Under the pieces are notes generated by a model. That model was not told where the DNA came from and searched no databases. It saw nothing but the letters and a program-made list of their open reading frames with translations. Shown piece after piece: positions 18,980 through 28,372 of a stretch of 64,000 bases of DNA; the stretch's first letter is position 1, and every line of letters begins with the position of its first letter. The position numbers and the translations under genes were made by a program. Source of the stretch: Rikenellaceae bacterium. GTDB taxonomy: Bacteria; Bacteroidota; Bacteroidia; Bacteroidales; Rikenellaceae. The stretch spans positions 28,787 through 92,786 of the forward strand of contig SUZO01000007.1 of the NCBI GenBank assembly GCA_015059805.1, given 5' to 3'.

Positions 18980-21889
18980 ATGAAGAGCTTTCTTACTGAG
19001 CTGTCTGAGCAGCTCTATAGCAAGTATGGGCGTAAAATCTCAACGCTCACAATACTCTTTCCTTCACAGCGAGCAAGGCTCTTCTTTACAGAGGCTCTCA
19101 AAGAGGTTAGCGGTGGGGTTGTCTGGTCACCACGCTTTGCCACTATAGATGAGTTGATGTCAAGCATCTCGGAGCTTCGCACGGCGGACAATCTAAGGCT
19201 TATTGCAGAGCTATATCGCATCTATTCCAAATATCACAAGGAGGAGTTTGATAGCTTCTACCACTGGGGAGATATGCTTATTGCCGACTTTGATATGGTG
19301 GATAAGTATATGGTCGATGCGGTGCGGCTATTTACCAATGTGGCTGATATTAAGGAGATTGAGGCGGATGTGAGCTATTTGACCGAGGAGCAGAAGCTCT
19401 ATCTGAGTCGCTTCTGGAAGACGATAAACGCTGCCGGCTCTATAGGCGAGCAGAAGGAGCGCTTTTTGAAGATATGGCGCTCACTGCCAACTATCTACAC
19501 CGAGTACAAACATCATCTGAGGCAGTTGGGTATTGGCTACACTGGTATGATTTACCGCGATGCAGCTGAGAAAATCAAATCTTCAGATACTCCACTTCTC
19601 CCTGAAAGGCGTTACGTCGTTGCGGGCTTTAATGCGCTGAGTGACTGCGAGAAGGTGCTCTTTGATCACCTCAAAAATTGCTACAACGCTGACTTTGCGT
19701 GGGACTATAGCGACTACTACTTTACAAGTGAGGTGCAGGAGGCGGGTCGGTTTATGCGTCAGAACCTAAAGCGTTACCCCTCTACGCTATCAATCTCGCA
19801 CAGCGACCTGAGGAGCAATATCTCAAAGCTTACGGTAGCCTCTACGGCTACTTCGGTGGCTCAGTGTCACTATGTGTCGCAAATTTTGGAGCAGATTGCT
19901 GAGCGCAATGAGGATGGGAGTGCTAAACCCTTTGACCGCAATACGGCTATTGTGCTTACCGACGAGAATCTGCTTATGCCACTGCTCTATGCGCTGCCTG
20001 AGCATGTCAAGGGTAAGCAGTTAGATGGTAAGGATGGAGTCAATGTGACAATGGGTTACCCACTCAAGGCGACCTTTGCATACTCGTTTGTGGAGCGACT
20101 GCTTGAGCTTCAGAGCCATGTGCGCATTAAGGATGGCGAGCAGTACTTCTACTATGTTGATGTTGAAGGGTTGCTTGCCCATCAATATCTATCTGATAGT
20201 TGCAGAGAGCAGATTGACCTTGTGCGCAAACAGATTGCTGATGAGCGAATTTACAACGTTCCAAGAGCTATGCTTAGCTCTCTGAGCTTTGCTGACCATA
20301 TTTTTGTGGCGCAGAGTAGCTCCGAGGCGCTTATTGAGTATATTATTGGCGCTATCTCGCTGGTGCTTTCGACAACTGAGGCAACAGAGGGCAGCAGGAT
20401 AGAGATAGAGTATATGCTACGCATCAGAATGGCTCTAAAGCAGCTGCTCAATATGGTGAGTAGTTGTAATATTGAGCTGACAGTTAAGCTCTGCACCTCA
20501 TTGGTGCGTCGTCACCTGCAGTCTGTTAGAATACCCTTTGAGGGTGAACCGTTGGAGGGATTGCAGATTATGGGTATCCTTGAGACGAGAAATCTTGACT
20601 TTAAGAATGTGATTGTACTCTCCATGAGCGAGAGCAACTTCCCTGGTACAAAGATTACCGACAACTCCTATATCCCTTACTCACTGCGTTTTGCATACAA
20701 CATGCCGACCCAAGAGCACCATCAGGGTGTCTATGGCTACTACTTCTATCGCCTTATTGAGCGTGCGGAGCGCGTATGGTTGCTCTACAACTCTACGCCT
20801 GACGAGAAGGGTAGTGGTGAGCCAAGCCGATATATTCGGCAGCTTCAGTATGAGTCGGGGTTGCCTATAGAGTTCAACAAGGTCGTAAGCCCAGTAAATG
20901 TTCTCCGCAGCACCCCAATATCGGCTGTAAAGGATAGTAGGGCAATGGGGGCGCTTGAGGGTTACATAAATGGCGAGAAGAGCCTCTCTCCTACAGCACT
21001 CTCAACCTTTGTGCAGTGCCCAATGCGATTCTACTATCGCTATGTTGTTGGTATTAAGGTTGTAGACCCACTTGAGGAGGGGCTTGACAACAAAGAGTTT
21101 GGAAACATCTTCCACGCGGCGGCAGAGATGCTCTACACAGACCTTATTGGTCGGAAGGATACACTGCACAGCCTGCTACAGATAACCGACAGTAAGATTG
21201 CCCAGTGTGTTGATAGCGCTATTGCTCAAGTGTGCTTCGGTGGTGCGGATGTGGAGTCTATTACCCTTACTGGTGAGCTGAGCATCGTTAGGCGTATAGT
21301 GATTAGGTATCTCAAGCATAATCTCATTGCTCATGATGTTGCTAATCACGACTTTACAGTGCGTGACCTTGAGAAGTCCTTTAGCTGTCCATTCACCTTT
21401 GAGTCGGCAGGTAAGCGCTACCAGATAACCCTTGAGGGTCGTGCCGACAGAATAGACACTTTAGATGATAACACGCTGAGGATTATTGACTACAAGACTG
21501 GTGAGCAGCACCTCTACTTTGCTGGTTTTGAGGCTCTGTTTAATGGTAAGGCTTCGCAGCGGCAGAGTAATACAATCAACACGTTGATGTACGCCATGAT
21601 TGCAAGCCGTAGGTATAATTGCGACATACAGCCAGCGCTCTACTATCTGAGGGATATGAATCAGGCGGAGTACTCGCCACTGTTGCGTGAGGGTCAGGGT
21701 CGTGGTCGTGGCTCTGAGGCGATAGTGTTATATAGCTCTATTGCGGAGGCGTTTGAGGAGCAGGTTATGGGGGCGCTCTCGCAGCTCTTTGACCCTCAAG
21801 TGCCATTCTGTCAAGCTCAGGATGAGAATAGTTGTAACAACTGTGACTTTGCACAGCTATGTAATAGGGGTAAGAGGGCTGTTGAGTAG
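18980..21889 (+). CDS. PD-(D/E)XK exonuclease, AddB-like
   Basis: A 969-aa protein resembling the AddB subunit of AddAB-type recombination nuclease-helicases, which process double-strand breaks for RecA loading. The N-terminal two-thirds is a degenerate superfamily-1 helicase fold (LTILFPSQRARLFF near the start). The C-terminal nuclease has GNIFHAAAEMLY (~710) and IIDYKTGEQ (D837, K839), the PD-(D/E)XK core. Cys680 (QCPMRFYYR) together with the terminal CQAQDENSCNNCDFAQLC cysteines would ligate the 4Fe-4S pin typical of AddB. No AddA/UvrD-like partner is in this window. It lies one base after the DUF2807 stop. Confidence 0.85.
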   Translation: MKSFLTELSEQLYSKYGRKISTLTILFPSQRARLFFTEALKEVSGGVVWSPRFATIDELMSSISELRTADNLRLIAELYRIYSKYHKEEFDSFYHWGDMLIADFDMVDKYMVDAVRLFTNVADIKEIEADVSYLTEEQKLYLSRFWKTINAAGSIGEQKERFLKIWRSLPTIYTEYKHHLRQLGIGYTGMIYRDAAEKIKSSDTPLLPERRYVVAGFNALSDCEKVLFDHLKNCYNADFAWDYSDYYFTSEVQEAGRFMRQNLKRYPSTLSISHSDLRSNISKLTVASTATSVAQCHYVSQILEQIAERNEDGSAKPFDRNTAIVLTDENLLMPLLYALPEHVKGKQLDGKDGVNVTMGYPLKATFAYSFVERLLELQSHVRIKDGEQYFYYVDVEGLLAHQYLSDSCREQIDLVRKQIADERIYNVPRAMLSSLSFADHIFVAQSSSEALIEYIIGAISLVLSTTEATEGSRIEIEYMLRIRMALKQLLNMVSSCNIELTVKLCTSLVRRHLQSVRIPFEGEPLEGLQIMGILETRNLDFKNVIVLSMSESNFPGTKITDNSYIPYSLRFAYNMPTQEHHQGVYGYYFYRLIERAERVWLLYNSTPDEKGSGEPSRYIRQLQYESGLPIEFNKVVSPVNVLRSTPISAVKDSRAMGALEGYINGEKSLSPTALSTFVQCPMRFYYRYVVGIKVVDPLEEGLDNKEFGNIFHAAAEMLYTDLIGRKDTLHSLLQITDSKIAQCVDSAIAQVCFGGADVESITLTGELSIVRRIVIRYLKHNLIAHDVANHDFTVRDLEKSFSCPFTFESAGKRYQITLEGRADRIDTLDDNTLRIIDYKTGEQHLYFAGFEALFNGKASQRQSNTINTLMYAMIASRRYNCDIQPALYYLRDMNQAEYSPLLREGQGRGRGSEAIVLYSSIAEAFEEQVMGALSQLFDPQVPFCQAQDENSCNNCDFAQLCNRGKRAVE

Positions 21890-21895
21890 TTGGGT

Positions 21896-21926
21896 TTTGC
21901 GCTTTGGGTATAATTTAGTATCTTTG
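21896..21926 (+). promoter_or_regulatory. Consensus promoter of rlmB-smpB-tsaB
   Basis: TTTG (21896-21899), a 19-nt spacer and TATCTTTG (21919-21926) match the Bacteroidetes housekeeping consensus exactly. The ATG at 21943 is 16 bp beyond the -7 box, so the leader should be short. Confidence 0.8.
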
Positions 21927-21942
21927 CCGAAAATATAGAGAT

Positions 21943-22680
21943 ATGGCTAATAATAACATCGTATTTGGCATCCGCCCCGTTGTGGAGGCGATAGAGTCTG
22001 GCAAGCAGATTGAAAAGATTTACATCCGCAAGGGCGCGGAGGGTCAGCTTATGGCTGAGGTGCGTGACCTCTGCTTCCGTCATCGTCTGCGTGTGCAGGA
22101 GGTGCCCGTGGAGAAGCTCAACCGCCTTGTAAGGGGTAGCCATCAGGGTATCGTCGCTCAGATTGCCGAGATTGAGTATGTCGAGGTTGAGGATATCCTT
22201 GACCGCGTGCCAGAGGATGAGACGCCGCTTATTGTGCTCTTTGACGGTGTAACGGATGTGCGCAACTTCGGCGGTATTGCCCGCAGTGCGGAGTGTGCTG
22301 GTGCTCATGGTATTATCACCTCGCTCAAGAGCTCTGCGCCTGTGAATGCTGAGGCGATGAAGTCCAGTGCTGGTGCGCTCACTCGCATACCAGTGGCGCG
22401 TGTAGGGTCGGTGAGAAACACTATCAAGGCTCTCAAGACTGAAGGATTTCAGGTTGTGGCAGCGACAGAGCATAGCCGTAAGCTGATGTACGACGCTGAC
22501 CTTCGTAAGCCTACGGTGATTATTATGGGCTCGGAGGAGAAGGGTATTTCAAAGGAGGTGCTCAAGCTCTGTGATGAGCAGCTTGCCATACCTATGATTG
22601 GAGCTATTGAGTCGCTCAATGTATCTGCAGCGGCAGCGATTATGCTCTTTGAGGTGGTACGACAGAGAATAGGTGATTAA
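21943..22680 (+). CDS. rlmB: 23S rRNA (guanosine-2'-O-)-methyltransferase, RlmB/TrmH family
   Basis: A 245-aa SPOUT methyltransferase. The N-terminal substrate-binding domain starts [22 protein letters not shown]. The three SpoU motifs are present: [28 protein letters not shown] and [15 protein letters not shown], which form the trefoil-knot SAM site. RlmB methylates the 2'-OH of G2251 in the 23S P loop; paralogues act on other positions, so the exact nucleotide is inferred. A consensus promoter precedes it, and smpB starts 10 bp downstream. Confidence 0.9.
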   Translation: MANNNIVFGIRPVVEAIESGKQIEKIYIRKGAEGQLMAEVRDLCFRHRLRVQEVPVEKLNRLVRGSHQGIVAQIAEIEYVEVEDILDRVPEDETPLIVLFDGVTDVRNFGGIARSAECAGAHGIITSLKSSAPVNAEAMKSSAGALTRIPVARVGSVRNTIKALKTEGFQVVAATEHSRKLMYDADLRKPTVIIMGSEEKGISKEVLKLCDEQLAIPMIGAIESLNVSAAAAIMLFEVVRQRIGD

Positions 22681-22690
22681 GAGGCTACAA

Positions 22691-23152
22691 ATGGCAGATT
22701 TTAAGAACATAAACATACGCAACAAGAGGGCGACCTTTGACTACGAGATTCTTGAGGAGTACACGGCAGGCGTGGTGCTTGTGGGTACTGAAATCAAGTC
22801 TATCCGTATGGGTAAGGTCTCAATGGTGGAGAGCTACTGCTACTTCTCAGAGGGGGAGTTGTGGATTCGCGGTGTGAACATTGCCGAGTACAGCTGGGGA
22901 ACGTGCAACAACCACATCCCTAAGCGTGATCGCAAGTTGCTCCTTACAGCCAAGGAGCTCACGAAGCTCTCTCGCTCGCTGCAGGATAAGGGGCTGACGG
23001 TCGTAGGACTGCGTCTATTTCTTAATGAGCGCGGACTTGCTAAAATCGTTATCGGACTTGCCCGTGGTCGCAAGAGTTACGACAAGCGCGAGTATCTGAA
23101 GGCTAACGATGCTCGTCGTGAGATGGACCAAGCCCTCAAGCGTTATAAATAA
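22691..23152 (+). CDS. smpB: SsrA-binding protein SmpB
   Basis: A 153-aa SmpB, the partner of tmRNA in rescue of stalled ribosomes. The frame opens at a GTG at 22673 overlapping rlmB, but the ATG at 22691 gives the normal length and N-terminus ([19 protein letters not shown]). Family motifs are [18 protein letters not shown], the RDRKLLL core, [19 protein letters not shown] and a basic C-terminal tail ([12 protein letters not shown]) that enters the mRNA channel. tsaB follows after 19 bp. Confidence 0.96.
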   Translation: MADFKNINIRNKRATFDYEILEEYTAGVVLVGTEIKSIRMGKVSMVESYCYFSEGELWIRGVNIAEYSWGTCNNHIPKRDRKLLLTAKELTKLSRSLQDKGLTVVGLRLFLNERGLAKIVIGLARGRKSYDKREYLKANDARREMDQALKRYK

Positions 23153-23171
23153 AGGTAGGTAAAGAGAAGAT

Positions 23172-23882
23172 ATGGCACTAATACTTTGCATAGAGACGGG
23201 AACAGACATCTGCTCAGTGGGTCTTGTTCAGGATGGAGAGCTTATTTCGCTTCGTGAGAGTGACTCTGGGCGCGACCATGCCAAGAGGGTGGCTACATTT
23301 GTAGACGAACTGCTTAAGCAGAACAACCTCCAGCCCGAAGAGCTTGATGCTGTGGCTGTGGGTGAAGGTCCTGGCTCATATACGGGTCTGAGAATAGGTG
23401 TGAGCTTTGCTAAAGGGCTGAGCTACGGTACGGGCAAGCCACTTATTGCCGTAAGTTCGCTCGCTGCGCTTACAGCGGTGGCTATAGAGGATAATGAGGC
23501 TGGTATACTGGACATTGATAACTGGGAGGAGTCTCTACTCTGCCCGATGATTGATGCTCGCAGAATGGAGGTCTACACCCAGATGTTTGACAGCAAGGGC
23601 AACGCTATAAGCGATATATCTGCTGAGGTGGTAACTGCCGAGAGCTTTGCTCAACAGCGCCAGAACTACAAGAACATTATCCTCTTTGGTAGCGGTGCAG
23701 CAAAGTGTAGCGAGATTCTCGGTGCTACGATGATAGATATTACCCCATCTGTGCGCGGTATGGCTCGCATAGCCGAGAGTAAGTATAGTAGCGGCGAATT
23801 TGTAGATGTCGCCTACTTTGAGCCGTACTACCTTAAGGACTTCGTGGTAACAACATCAAAGAAAAACCTGCTGTTTAAGTAG
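23172..23882 (+). CDS. tsaB: tRNA threonylcarbamoyladenosine biosynthesis protein TsaB
   Basis: A 236-aa protein of the ASKHA fold. It starts LILCIETGTDICSVGLV and has the TsaB signature VGEGPGSYTGLRIGVSFAKGL around residues 63-83, then MIDARRMEVYTQMF. TsaB partners TsaD and TsaE to make t6A37 on ANN-decoding tRNAs; it is a scaffold rather than the catalytic subunit. It ends the rlmB-smpB-tsaB cluster, and its last codons form part of the terminator hairpin. Confidence 0.93.
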   Translation: MALILCIETGTDICSVGLVQDGELISLRESDSGRDHAKRVATFVDELLKQNNLQPEELDAVAVGEGPGSYTGLRIGVSFAKGLSYGTGKPLIAVSSLAALTAVAIEDNEAGILDIDNWEESLLCPMIDARRMEVYTQMFDSKGNAISDISAEVVTAESFAQQRQNYKNIILFGSGAAKCSEILGATMIDITPSVRGMARIAESKYSSGEFVDVAYFEPYYLKDFVVTTSKKNLLFK

Positions 23883-23890
23883 GTTTTTTT
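23862..23890 (+). terminator. Terminator overlapping the tsaB stop
   Basis: AAAAACCTGCT (23862-23872) pairs with AGTAGGTTTTT (23878-23888) across a 5-nt loop with one G-T pair, and the T-run continues to 23890. The tsaB stop lies inside it. Confidence 0.85.
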
Positions 23891-23897
23891 AGCCAAT

Positions 23898-23964
23898 AGC
23901 TGAATTTGCCACATGACACATCGCCACAGGGGTGTGAAACAATGTGTCATGAGTGGCAAAAGCT
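23898..23964. repeat. Solo copy of the TGCCAC/TGACACAT palindromic repeat
   Basis: The arms are AGCT, TTTGCCAC (23905-23912) and ATGACACAT (23913-23921) on the left. They pair with ATGTGTCAT (23942-23950), GTGGCAAA (23953-23960) and AGCT (23961-23964) on the right, with only a 2-nt bulge and a 3-nt bulge. The 28 nt at 23905-23932 are identical to 29861-29888 inside the AAA ATPase gene, and 21 nt recur inverted at 28484-28504. It fills the gap between convergent tsaB and the ABC-F gene and touches the ABC-F stop. Confidence 0.85.
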
Positions 23965-25900
23965 ACTCTCCCTCAACAAGTTCCAGTTCGTAGACCGCCT
24001 TCTCCCACTCGTGCATCAGGTGGTCAAGTTGTTGTTTTAGAGCTTCATACGCCTTATAATCCTCAGCGTTATATTCCGTAGCGGTGGCAAACTTCCTGTC
24101 GTACTGTGCTATCTGCTCCTCCACCTCGGCAGTCTGAGCCTCAATAGTCTCAACAGCCTTGCGGTGCTTTCGGATTAGCTTCTCCTGCTCCTTCTTCTGT
24201 TCATAGCTCATTTTTCCCTGCGACTGGGCTGGGGTAGCGGTAGCGCTCTGCTTTGGGGTCTCGGCTTTGCGTTCAATCTCGCGGATATCCTCAATTTTAC
24301 GCTTCTCAAGGAAGTAGTAGATGCCACCCAGATACTCCCTCACACCACCATCGCGGAACTCGTAGACCTTATCAACAATGCCGTCAAGGAACTCTCTATC
24401 GTGAGAGACAACGACAACAGTGCCGTCAAACTTGCGGATAGCCTCCTTAAGGATATCCTTTGAGCGCATATCCATATGGTTTGTAGGCTCATCAAGGACA
24501 AGCAGGTTGTGTGGCTCAAGCATCATTCGTGCCATAGCAAGGCGGGAGCGCTCGCCACCAGAGAGCACCTTAACCTTCTTATCAACATCCTCACCGCGGA
24601 ACAGAAATGCACCTAAAATATCGCGCAGTCGGGTACGAATATCGCCCACAGCCACGCGGTCAAGGGTGTCGTAGACGGTAAAGTCGCCATCCATCAAATC
24701 ATCCTGATTTTGAGCATAGTAGCCTATGCTGACATTAGCGCCAAGGCGCACTGTTCCCTCTGTAGGCTCTGTTTGACCAATAAGTATGCGGGCAAAGGTG
24801 GTCTTACCCTCGCCATTGCGACCCACGAGGGCAATCTTGTCGCCCTTATGGATAGTAAACTCGGCACCCGAAAAGACTCTATGGCTACCAAACGCCTTAC
24901 CTACACCCTTAATCTCGGCAACTATCTGACCTGAGCGAGGCGCTGGTGGGAACTTGATGTTCATAGTCGCCAAGTCCTCCTCCTCTACCTCAATACGCTC
25001 AAGTTTATCAAGCTGCTTGATGCGCGACTGCACCTGATTGGATTTGGTCGGCTTATAGCGGAACTTCTCGATAAACTCCTCACTCTTCTCAATGAGTCGT
25101 TGCTGATTTTGATATGCCGCCATCTGCTGTGCACGACGCTCAGCACGAAGGGTAACAAACTGGCTATAAGGCACTTTGTAGTCGTAAATCTTTCCAAGCG
25201 ACAGCTCAATAGTGCGGGTGGTGACATTATCCAGAAAGGCTCTATCGTGCGAAATTAGCAGCACCGCGCCATTATAGTTCTTCAGATACTGCTCAAGCCA
25301 CTGTATAGACTCAATATCAAGGTGGTTTGTCGGCTCGTCAAGAAGGAAGATAGAGGGGCGACGCAGCAACAGCTTCGCCAGCTCAATTCTCATACGCCAA
25401 CCGCCCGAAAAGGTGCTTGTGGGCTTACTGAACTCCTCACGACGGAAGCCAAGACCCAGCAGGGTCTTCTCAATATCTGCATCGCGCGTATCACCACCAA
25501 GGATGTGGTAGCGGTCAGTTGCCTCGTTAAGGCTATGCAGCAGCTTCTCGTAACTCTCGCTCTCGTAGTCCGTACGAGTAGCAATCTGAGCCGTAAGGCG
25601 CTCAATCTCAGCCTCAAGAGTAAGAACGACATCAAATGCCTTAGCCGTCTCCTCAATTAGGGTAGTGGTGTCGTGGACAACCATCTGCTGGGGCAGGTAG
25701 CCGATAGTGCAGTCGGCATTGCGCGTAACAGCGCCCGAAGTGGGTTGCTCAAGACCGGCGATAAGTTTGAGAATAGTGGTCTTACCAGCTCCGTTACGAC
25801 CCACAAGACCCACGCGGTCCTTAGGGTTTATAAGAAAGGATATTTGGTCAAAGAGTGTCCAACCTCCAAAGCTGACCGATAGGTTGTCTATTGAAATCAT
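23963..25900 (-). CDS. ABC-F family ATP-binding protein
   Basis: A 645-aa ABC-F protein with two nucleotide-binding domains and no membrane segment. Domain 1 has Walker A GRNGAGKTT (~35-43), signature TFSGGWRMR and Walker B FLLDEPTNHLD. Domain 2 has GRNGEGKTT, LSGGERSR and LVLDEPTNHMD. The linker with basic residues and a C-terminal coiled coil (~545-645, QKKEQEKLIRKHRKAVETIE) match Uup/YdiF-type members. ABC-F proteins act on ribosomes or related complexes rather than in transport; the precise role is unknown. It is the last gene of the ROK-GNAT-rpe-ABC-F operon, and its ATG overlaps the rpe stop (ATGA). Confidence 0.92.
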   Translation of the reverse strand: MISIDNLSVSFGGWTLFDQISFLINPKDRVGLVGRNGAGKTTILKLIAGLEQPTSGAVTRNADCTIGYLPQQMVVHDTTTLIEETAKAFDVVLTLEAEIERLTAQIATRTDYESESYEKLLHSLNEATDRYHILGGDTRDADIEKTLLGLGFRREEFSKPTSTFSGGWRMRIELAKLLLRRPSIFLLDEPTNHLDIESIQWLEQYLKNYNGAVLLISHDRAFLDNVTTRTIELSLGKIYDYKVPYSQFVTLRAERRAQQMAAYQNQQRLIEKSEEFIEKFRYKPTKSNQVQSRIKQLDKLERIEVEEEDLATMNIKFPPAPRSGQIVAEIKGVGKAFGSHRVFSGAEFTIHKGDKIALVGRNGEGKTTFARILIGQTEPTEGTVRLGANVSIGYYAQNQDDLMDGDFTVYDTLDRVAVGDIRTRLRDILGAFLFRGEDVDKKVKVLSGGERSRLAMARMMLEPHNLLVLDEPTNHMDMRSKDILKEAIRKFDGTVVVVSHDREFLDGIVDKVYEFRDGGVREYLGGIYYFLEKRKIEDIREIERKAETPKQSATATPAQSQGKMSYEQKKEQEKLIRKHRKAVETIEAQTAEVEEQIAQYDRKFATATEYNAEDYKAYEALKQQLDHLMHEWEKAVYELELVEGE

Positions 25901-26553
25901 AACTTTGAGTCAAGTATTTTAACTATCTCTGCCTCAGGGTCTTCGGCATTAAAGACTGCCGACCCTGCCACTACAACATCCACACCTGCAGCAAAGACCT
26001 GAGCGGCATTTTGGGCACTAATACCACCGTCAATCTCAATGATGCACTCGGTATTATGCTCCTCAATCATACGCCTTAGCTTCTGCACCTTATCAAGGCT
26101 TGCAGGGATAAAGGACTGACCCCCAAAGCCAGGCTCAACGCTCATAATGAGCACCATATCTACACTCTCAATCCACGGCTCAAGCACCGAAATATCGGTA
26201 TTGGGCTTAATGCTTATGCCCGCCTTTGCGCCCGCAGCGTGAATTGCATCTATCGTAGCAGCAATATCCTCAGCAGCCTCGTAGTGGAAGGTGACATAGT
26301 CCGAGCCAGCCTTAGCGAACTGCTCAACGTATCGGATAGGGTCTACAATCATCAGGTGGGTATCTATCGTCTTGGTACTCACCGCCTTAACAGCCTTAAG
26401 CACTGGGAAGCCAAAGGATATATTTGGTACAAAGACTCCATCCATAACATCAACATGCACCCACTCAGCTGCCGAGCGGTTGAGCATAAGCGTATCGCGC
26501 TCAAGATTACCGAAGTCGGCTGAAAGGATTGACGGAGCAACAACTCTGTTCAT
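25897..26553 (-). CDS. rpe: Ribulose-phosphate 3-epimerase
   Basis: A 218-aa TIM-barrel enzyme interconverting ribulose-5-phosphate and xylulose-5-phosphate. The start at 26553 (MNRVVAPSILSADFG) is preferred over an in-frame TTG 21 bases upstream. Metal and catalytic motifs are visible: WVHVDVMDGVFVPN, DTHLMI, MSVEPGFGGQSF and EIDGGIS. The start region overlaps the end of the acetyltransferase gene by 47 bp, and the stop overlaps the ABC-F start, so all are probably co-translated. Confidence 0.96.
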   Translation of the reverse strand: MNRVVAPSILSADFGNLERDTLMLNRSAAEWVHVDVMDGVFVPNISFGFPVLKAVKAVSTKTIDTHLMIVDPIRYVEQFAKAGSDYVTFHYEAAEDIAATIDAIHAAGAKAGISIKPNTDISVLEPWIESVDMVLIMSVEPGFGGQSFIPASLDKVQKLRRMIEEHNTECIIEIDGGISAQNAAQVFAAGVDVVVAGSAVFNAEDPEAEIVKILDSKL

Positions 26554-27007
26554 ATTTATATCTATTTTTATCAACTTTTACAAATCCACATCTACGAAAT
26601 AGGGCAGTGCTGGCAATATTCTCGCTATCAATAGTTGCCCAGAGGGTAGCAATACCCAACTGCGGAGCATACCTCTTAACAGCCTCAAGAGCCTCAGTAG
26701 CATAACCCCGACGGCGGTCTTCCTCGCTATAGACAAGCACCCCAACATCGGCACTGCTCCCGTCGTAGTCAAAAATATCCACAGCACCAACTGCTCTGCC
26801 ACAGAGATCTATCATCAGGCGCAGCTGTCCATTAGCCTCAAAGCCCAGTTGTTGTGCGAGTATGAACTCTACAATCTGCTGCTCAGTGTAGTCTGGGTGC
26901 GGGTCACTATAGGCACGAAGCTTTGGGTCATTCTCCCACATAAGTATGGTCTGAACATCGTCAATATCCACACTACGCAGTATAACCCTCTCGCCCCGAA
27001 GCTCCAT
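26507..27007 (-). CDS. GNAT family N-acetyltransferase
   Basis: A 166-aa acetyltransferase of the RimJ/RimL-like GNAT group. It starts LRGERVILRSVDIDDVQTILMWENDP and has the acetyl-CoA pyrophosphate-binding motif RRRGYATEAL around residues 98-107, then a late NIASTALFRRCGFV segment typical of the family. The acceptor substrate (protein N-terminus or small molecule) is unknown. It is translationally linked upstream to the ROK gene (TAATG) and overlaps rpe by 47 bp. Confidence 0.88.
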   Translation of the reverse strand: MELRGERVILRSVDIDDVQTILMWENDPKLRAYSDPHPDYTEQQIVEFILAQQLGFEANGQLRLMIDLCGRAVGAVDIFDYDGSSADVGVLVYSEEDRRRGYATEALEAVKRYAPQLGIATLWATIDSENIASTALFRRCGFVKVDKNRYKYEQSCCSVNPFSRLR

Positions 27008-28233
27008 TACAAGCCGATAACTTGGTTACGGATAAGCATTGCCACGCCCCACGCAGGAGCATTCTCACTCATCTTTGAGAGGCGGAACTTGGTATCCTTA
27101 TAGACAAGGTTGAGCGAGTACTTATTGGTCGCGCTCTTGAGCGGAAGCATCACATAGTCGCCTGCAGCAGCGAGATTTCCTCCAACGATAACAGTCTCAG
27201 GGTTGAAGATGTTAATTAGGATTGCAACCGCCTTGCCAATCTTCTCACCCGCCTCCTCAATAAGCTCAATGGAGAGGTTGTCGTCATTGCGTGCAGCGTT
27301 GATAATGTCGTTGATGTGGATTGTCTCGCCAGCCTCGTACTTAGGGCGCAGGATAGAGTTTGCACCTCCACGAATTAGCTCTGACATCTTCTCCTCAATA
27401 GCAATTCCCGACACCTCGGTCTCAAGGCAACCCTTCTTGCCGCAGAAGCAAATCTTCTCGTTGTCAAAGAATGGAATATGTCCAAACTCGCCCGCAAAGC
27501 CATTCTTACCATAGAAGAGCTTGCCGCCCACAACAATACCGATAGCCACACCAAGTCCTAAGTGGAGATAGAGGACATTGCTCTCCTCCTTGCTCTTGCC
27601 ACAGGTGTACTCCGCATAGCAACGGCTACGGGTATCGTTCTCAATAAGCACACGGATGCCTACCCTCTGCTCAATAATCTCCTTGAGCGAGCTCTCTATG
27701 CTGGTAAAGTACTTGTAGCTTCGCCCCTGCTGGGTATTCACACGACCTACAATGCAGACTCCCACGCCAAGAATATGGCTCTTGTCAATGCCGCAGTTGT
27801 TGATAAAACTCTCTATCGTGTCACAGATGCGGTCAAGGCACTGCGAGCGGTCTGAAAGCTCAAAAGTATCATCTACAACCTCCTTGATGATATTGTTCTG
27901 CAGGTCGGTAATCACGCAGGTCATACGGTCACGACCCACATTTATGCCAGCAAAGTAGATTGCCGTATTGGTCAGTCCAAAGACATTGGGACGACGACCA
28001 CCAGGGGTCTCCACCTTGCCAAGGTCGGTAACAATACCCTCGTCACATAACTCCTGCACGAGCTTAGTTATAGTCGGCACGCTGATTCTTAACTCCTTAG
28101 TCAGCTCAGCAAGCGTACTCTCACCACCCTCAGCCATGTAGGCAACAATGCTGCGCTTTATAATGTTGTTCTTCTGAAGCAGACCCTTGTTCTCAGTCTG
28201 ATGATTGTTGAAGAAATCAATTAACGAACTCAT
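27007..28233 (-). CDS. ROK family transcriptional regulator / sugar kinase-like protein
   Basis: A 408-aa ROK protein with an N-terminal winged helix-turn-helix (~25-85, STLAELTKELRISVPTITKLVQELCDEGIV), so it is the NagC/XylR-type repressor class rather than a plain kinase. The ROK domain has the ENDTRS segment, FGHIPF and the zinc-binding CFCGKKGCLETEVSG motif. Related regulators sense sugars or sugar phosphates. Its place at the head of an operon with rpe suggests control of sugar-phosphate metabolism, possibly of its own operon, but this is inference. Confidence 0.9.
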   Translation of the reverse strand: MSSLIDFFNNHQTENKGLLQKNNIIKRSIVAYMAEGGESTLAELTKELRISVPTITKLVQELCDEGIVTDLGKVETPGGRRPNVFGLTNTAIYFAGINVGRDRMTCVITDLQNNIIKEVVDDTFELSDRSQCLDRICDTIESFINNCGIDKSHILGVGVCIVGRVNTQQGRSYKYFTSIESSLKEIIEQRVGIRVLIENDTRSRCYAEYTCGKSKEESNVLYLHLGLGVAIGIVVGGKLFYGKNGFAGEFGHIPFFDNEKICFCGKKGCLETEVSGIAIEEKMSELIRGGANSILRPKYEAGETIHINDIINAARNDDNLSIELIEEAGEKIGKAVAILINIFNPETVIVGGNLAAAGDYVMLPLKSATNKYSLNLVYKDTKFRLSKMSENAPAWGVAMLIRNQVIGL

Positions 28234-28281
28234 TTTGTGTTATATATTAAGGTAATTATACTCAGTTCTATATTTTGGATA

Positions 28282-28289
28282 CAAATATA
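28282..28289 (-). promoter_or_regulatory. -7 element upstream of the ROK operon
   Basis: Read on the - strand the sequence is TATATTTG, a full TAnnTTTG match, 49 bp upstream of the ROK start. I could not place a good -33 element, so this is only a candidate. Confidence 0.4.
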
Positions 28290-28372
28290 GTAAAAAAGTA
28301 TTAGAACACCACACTCTTTATTAAATTTTTTGATAAAAATCGTAAAAAAACTTAAAGACTCGCGGCTCTAAC

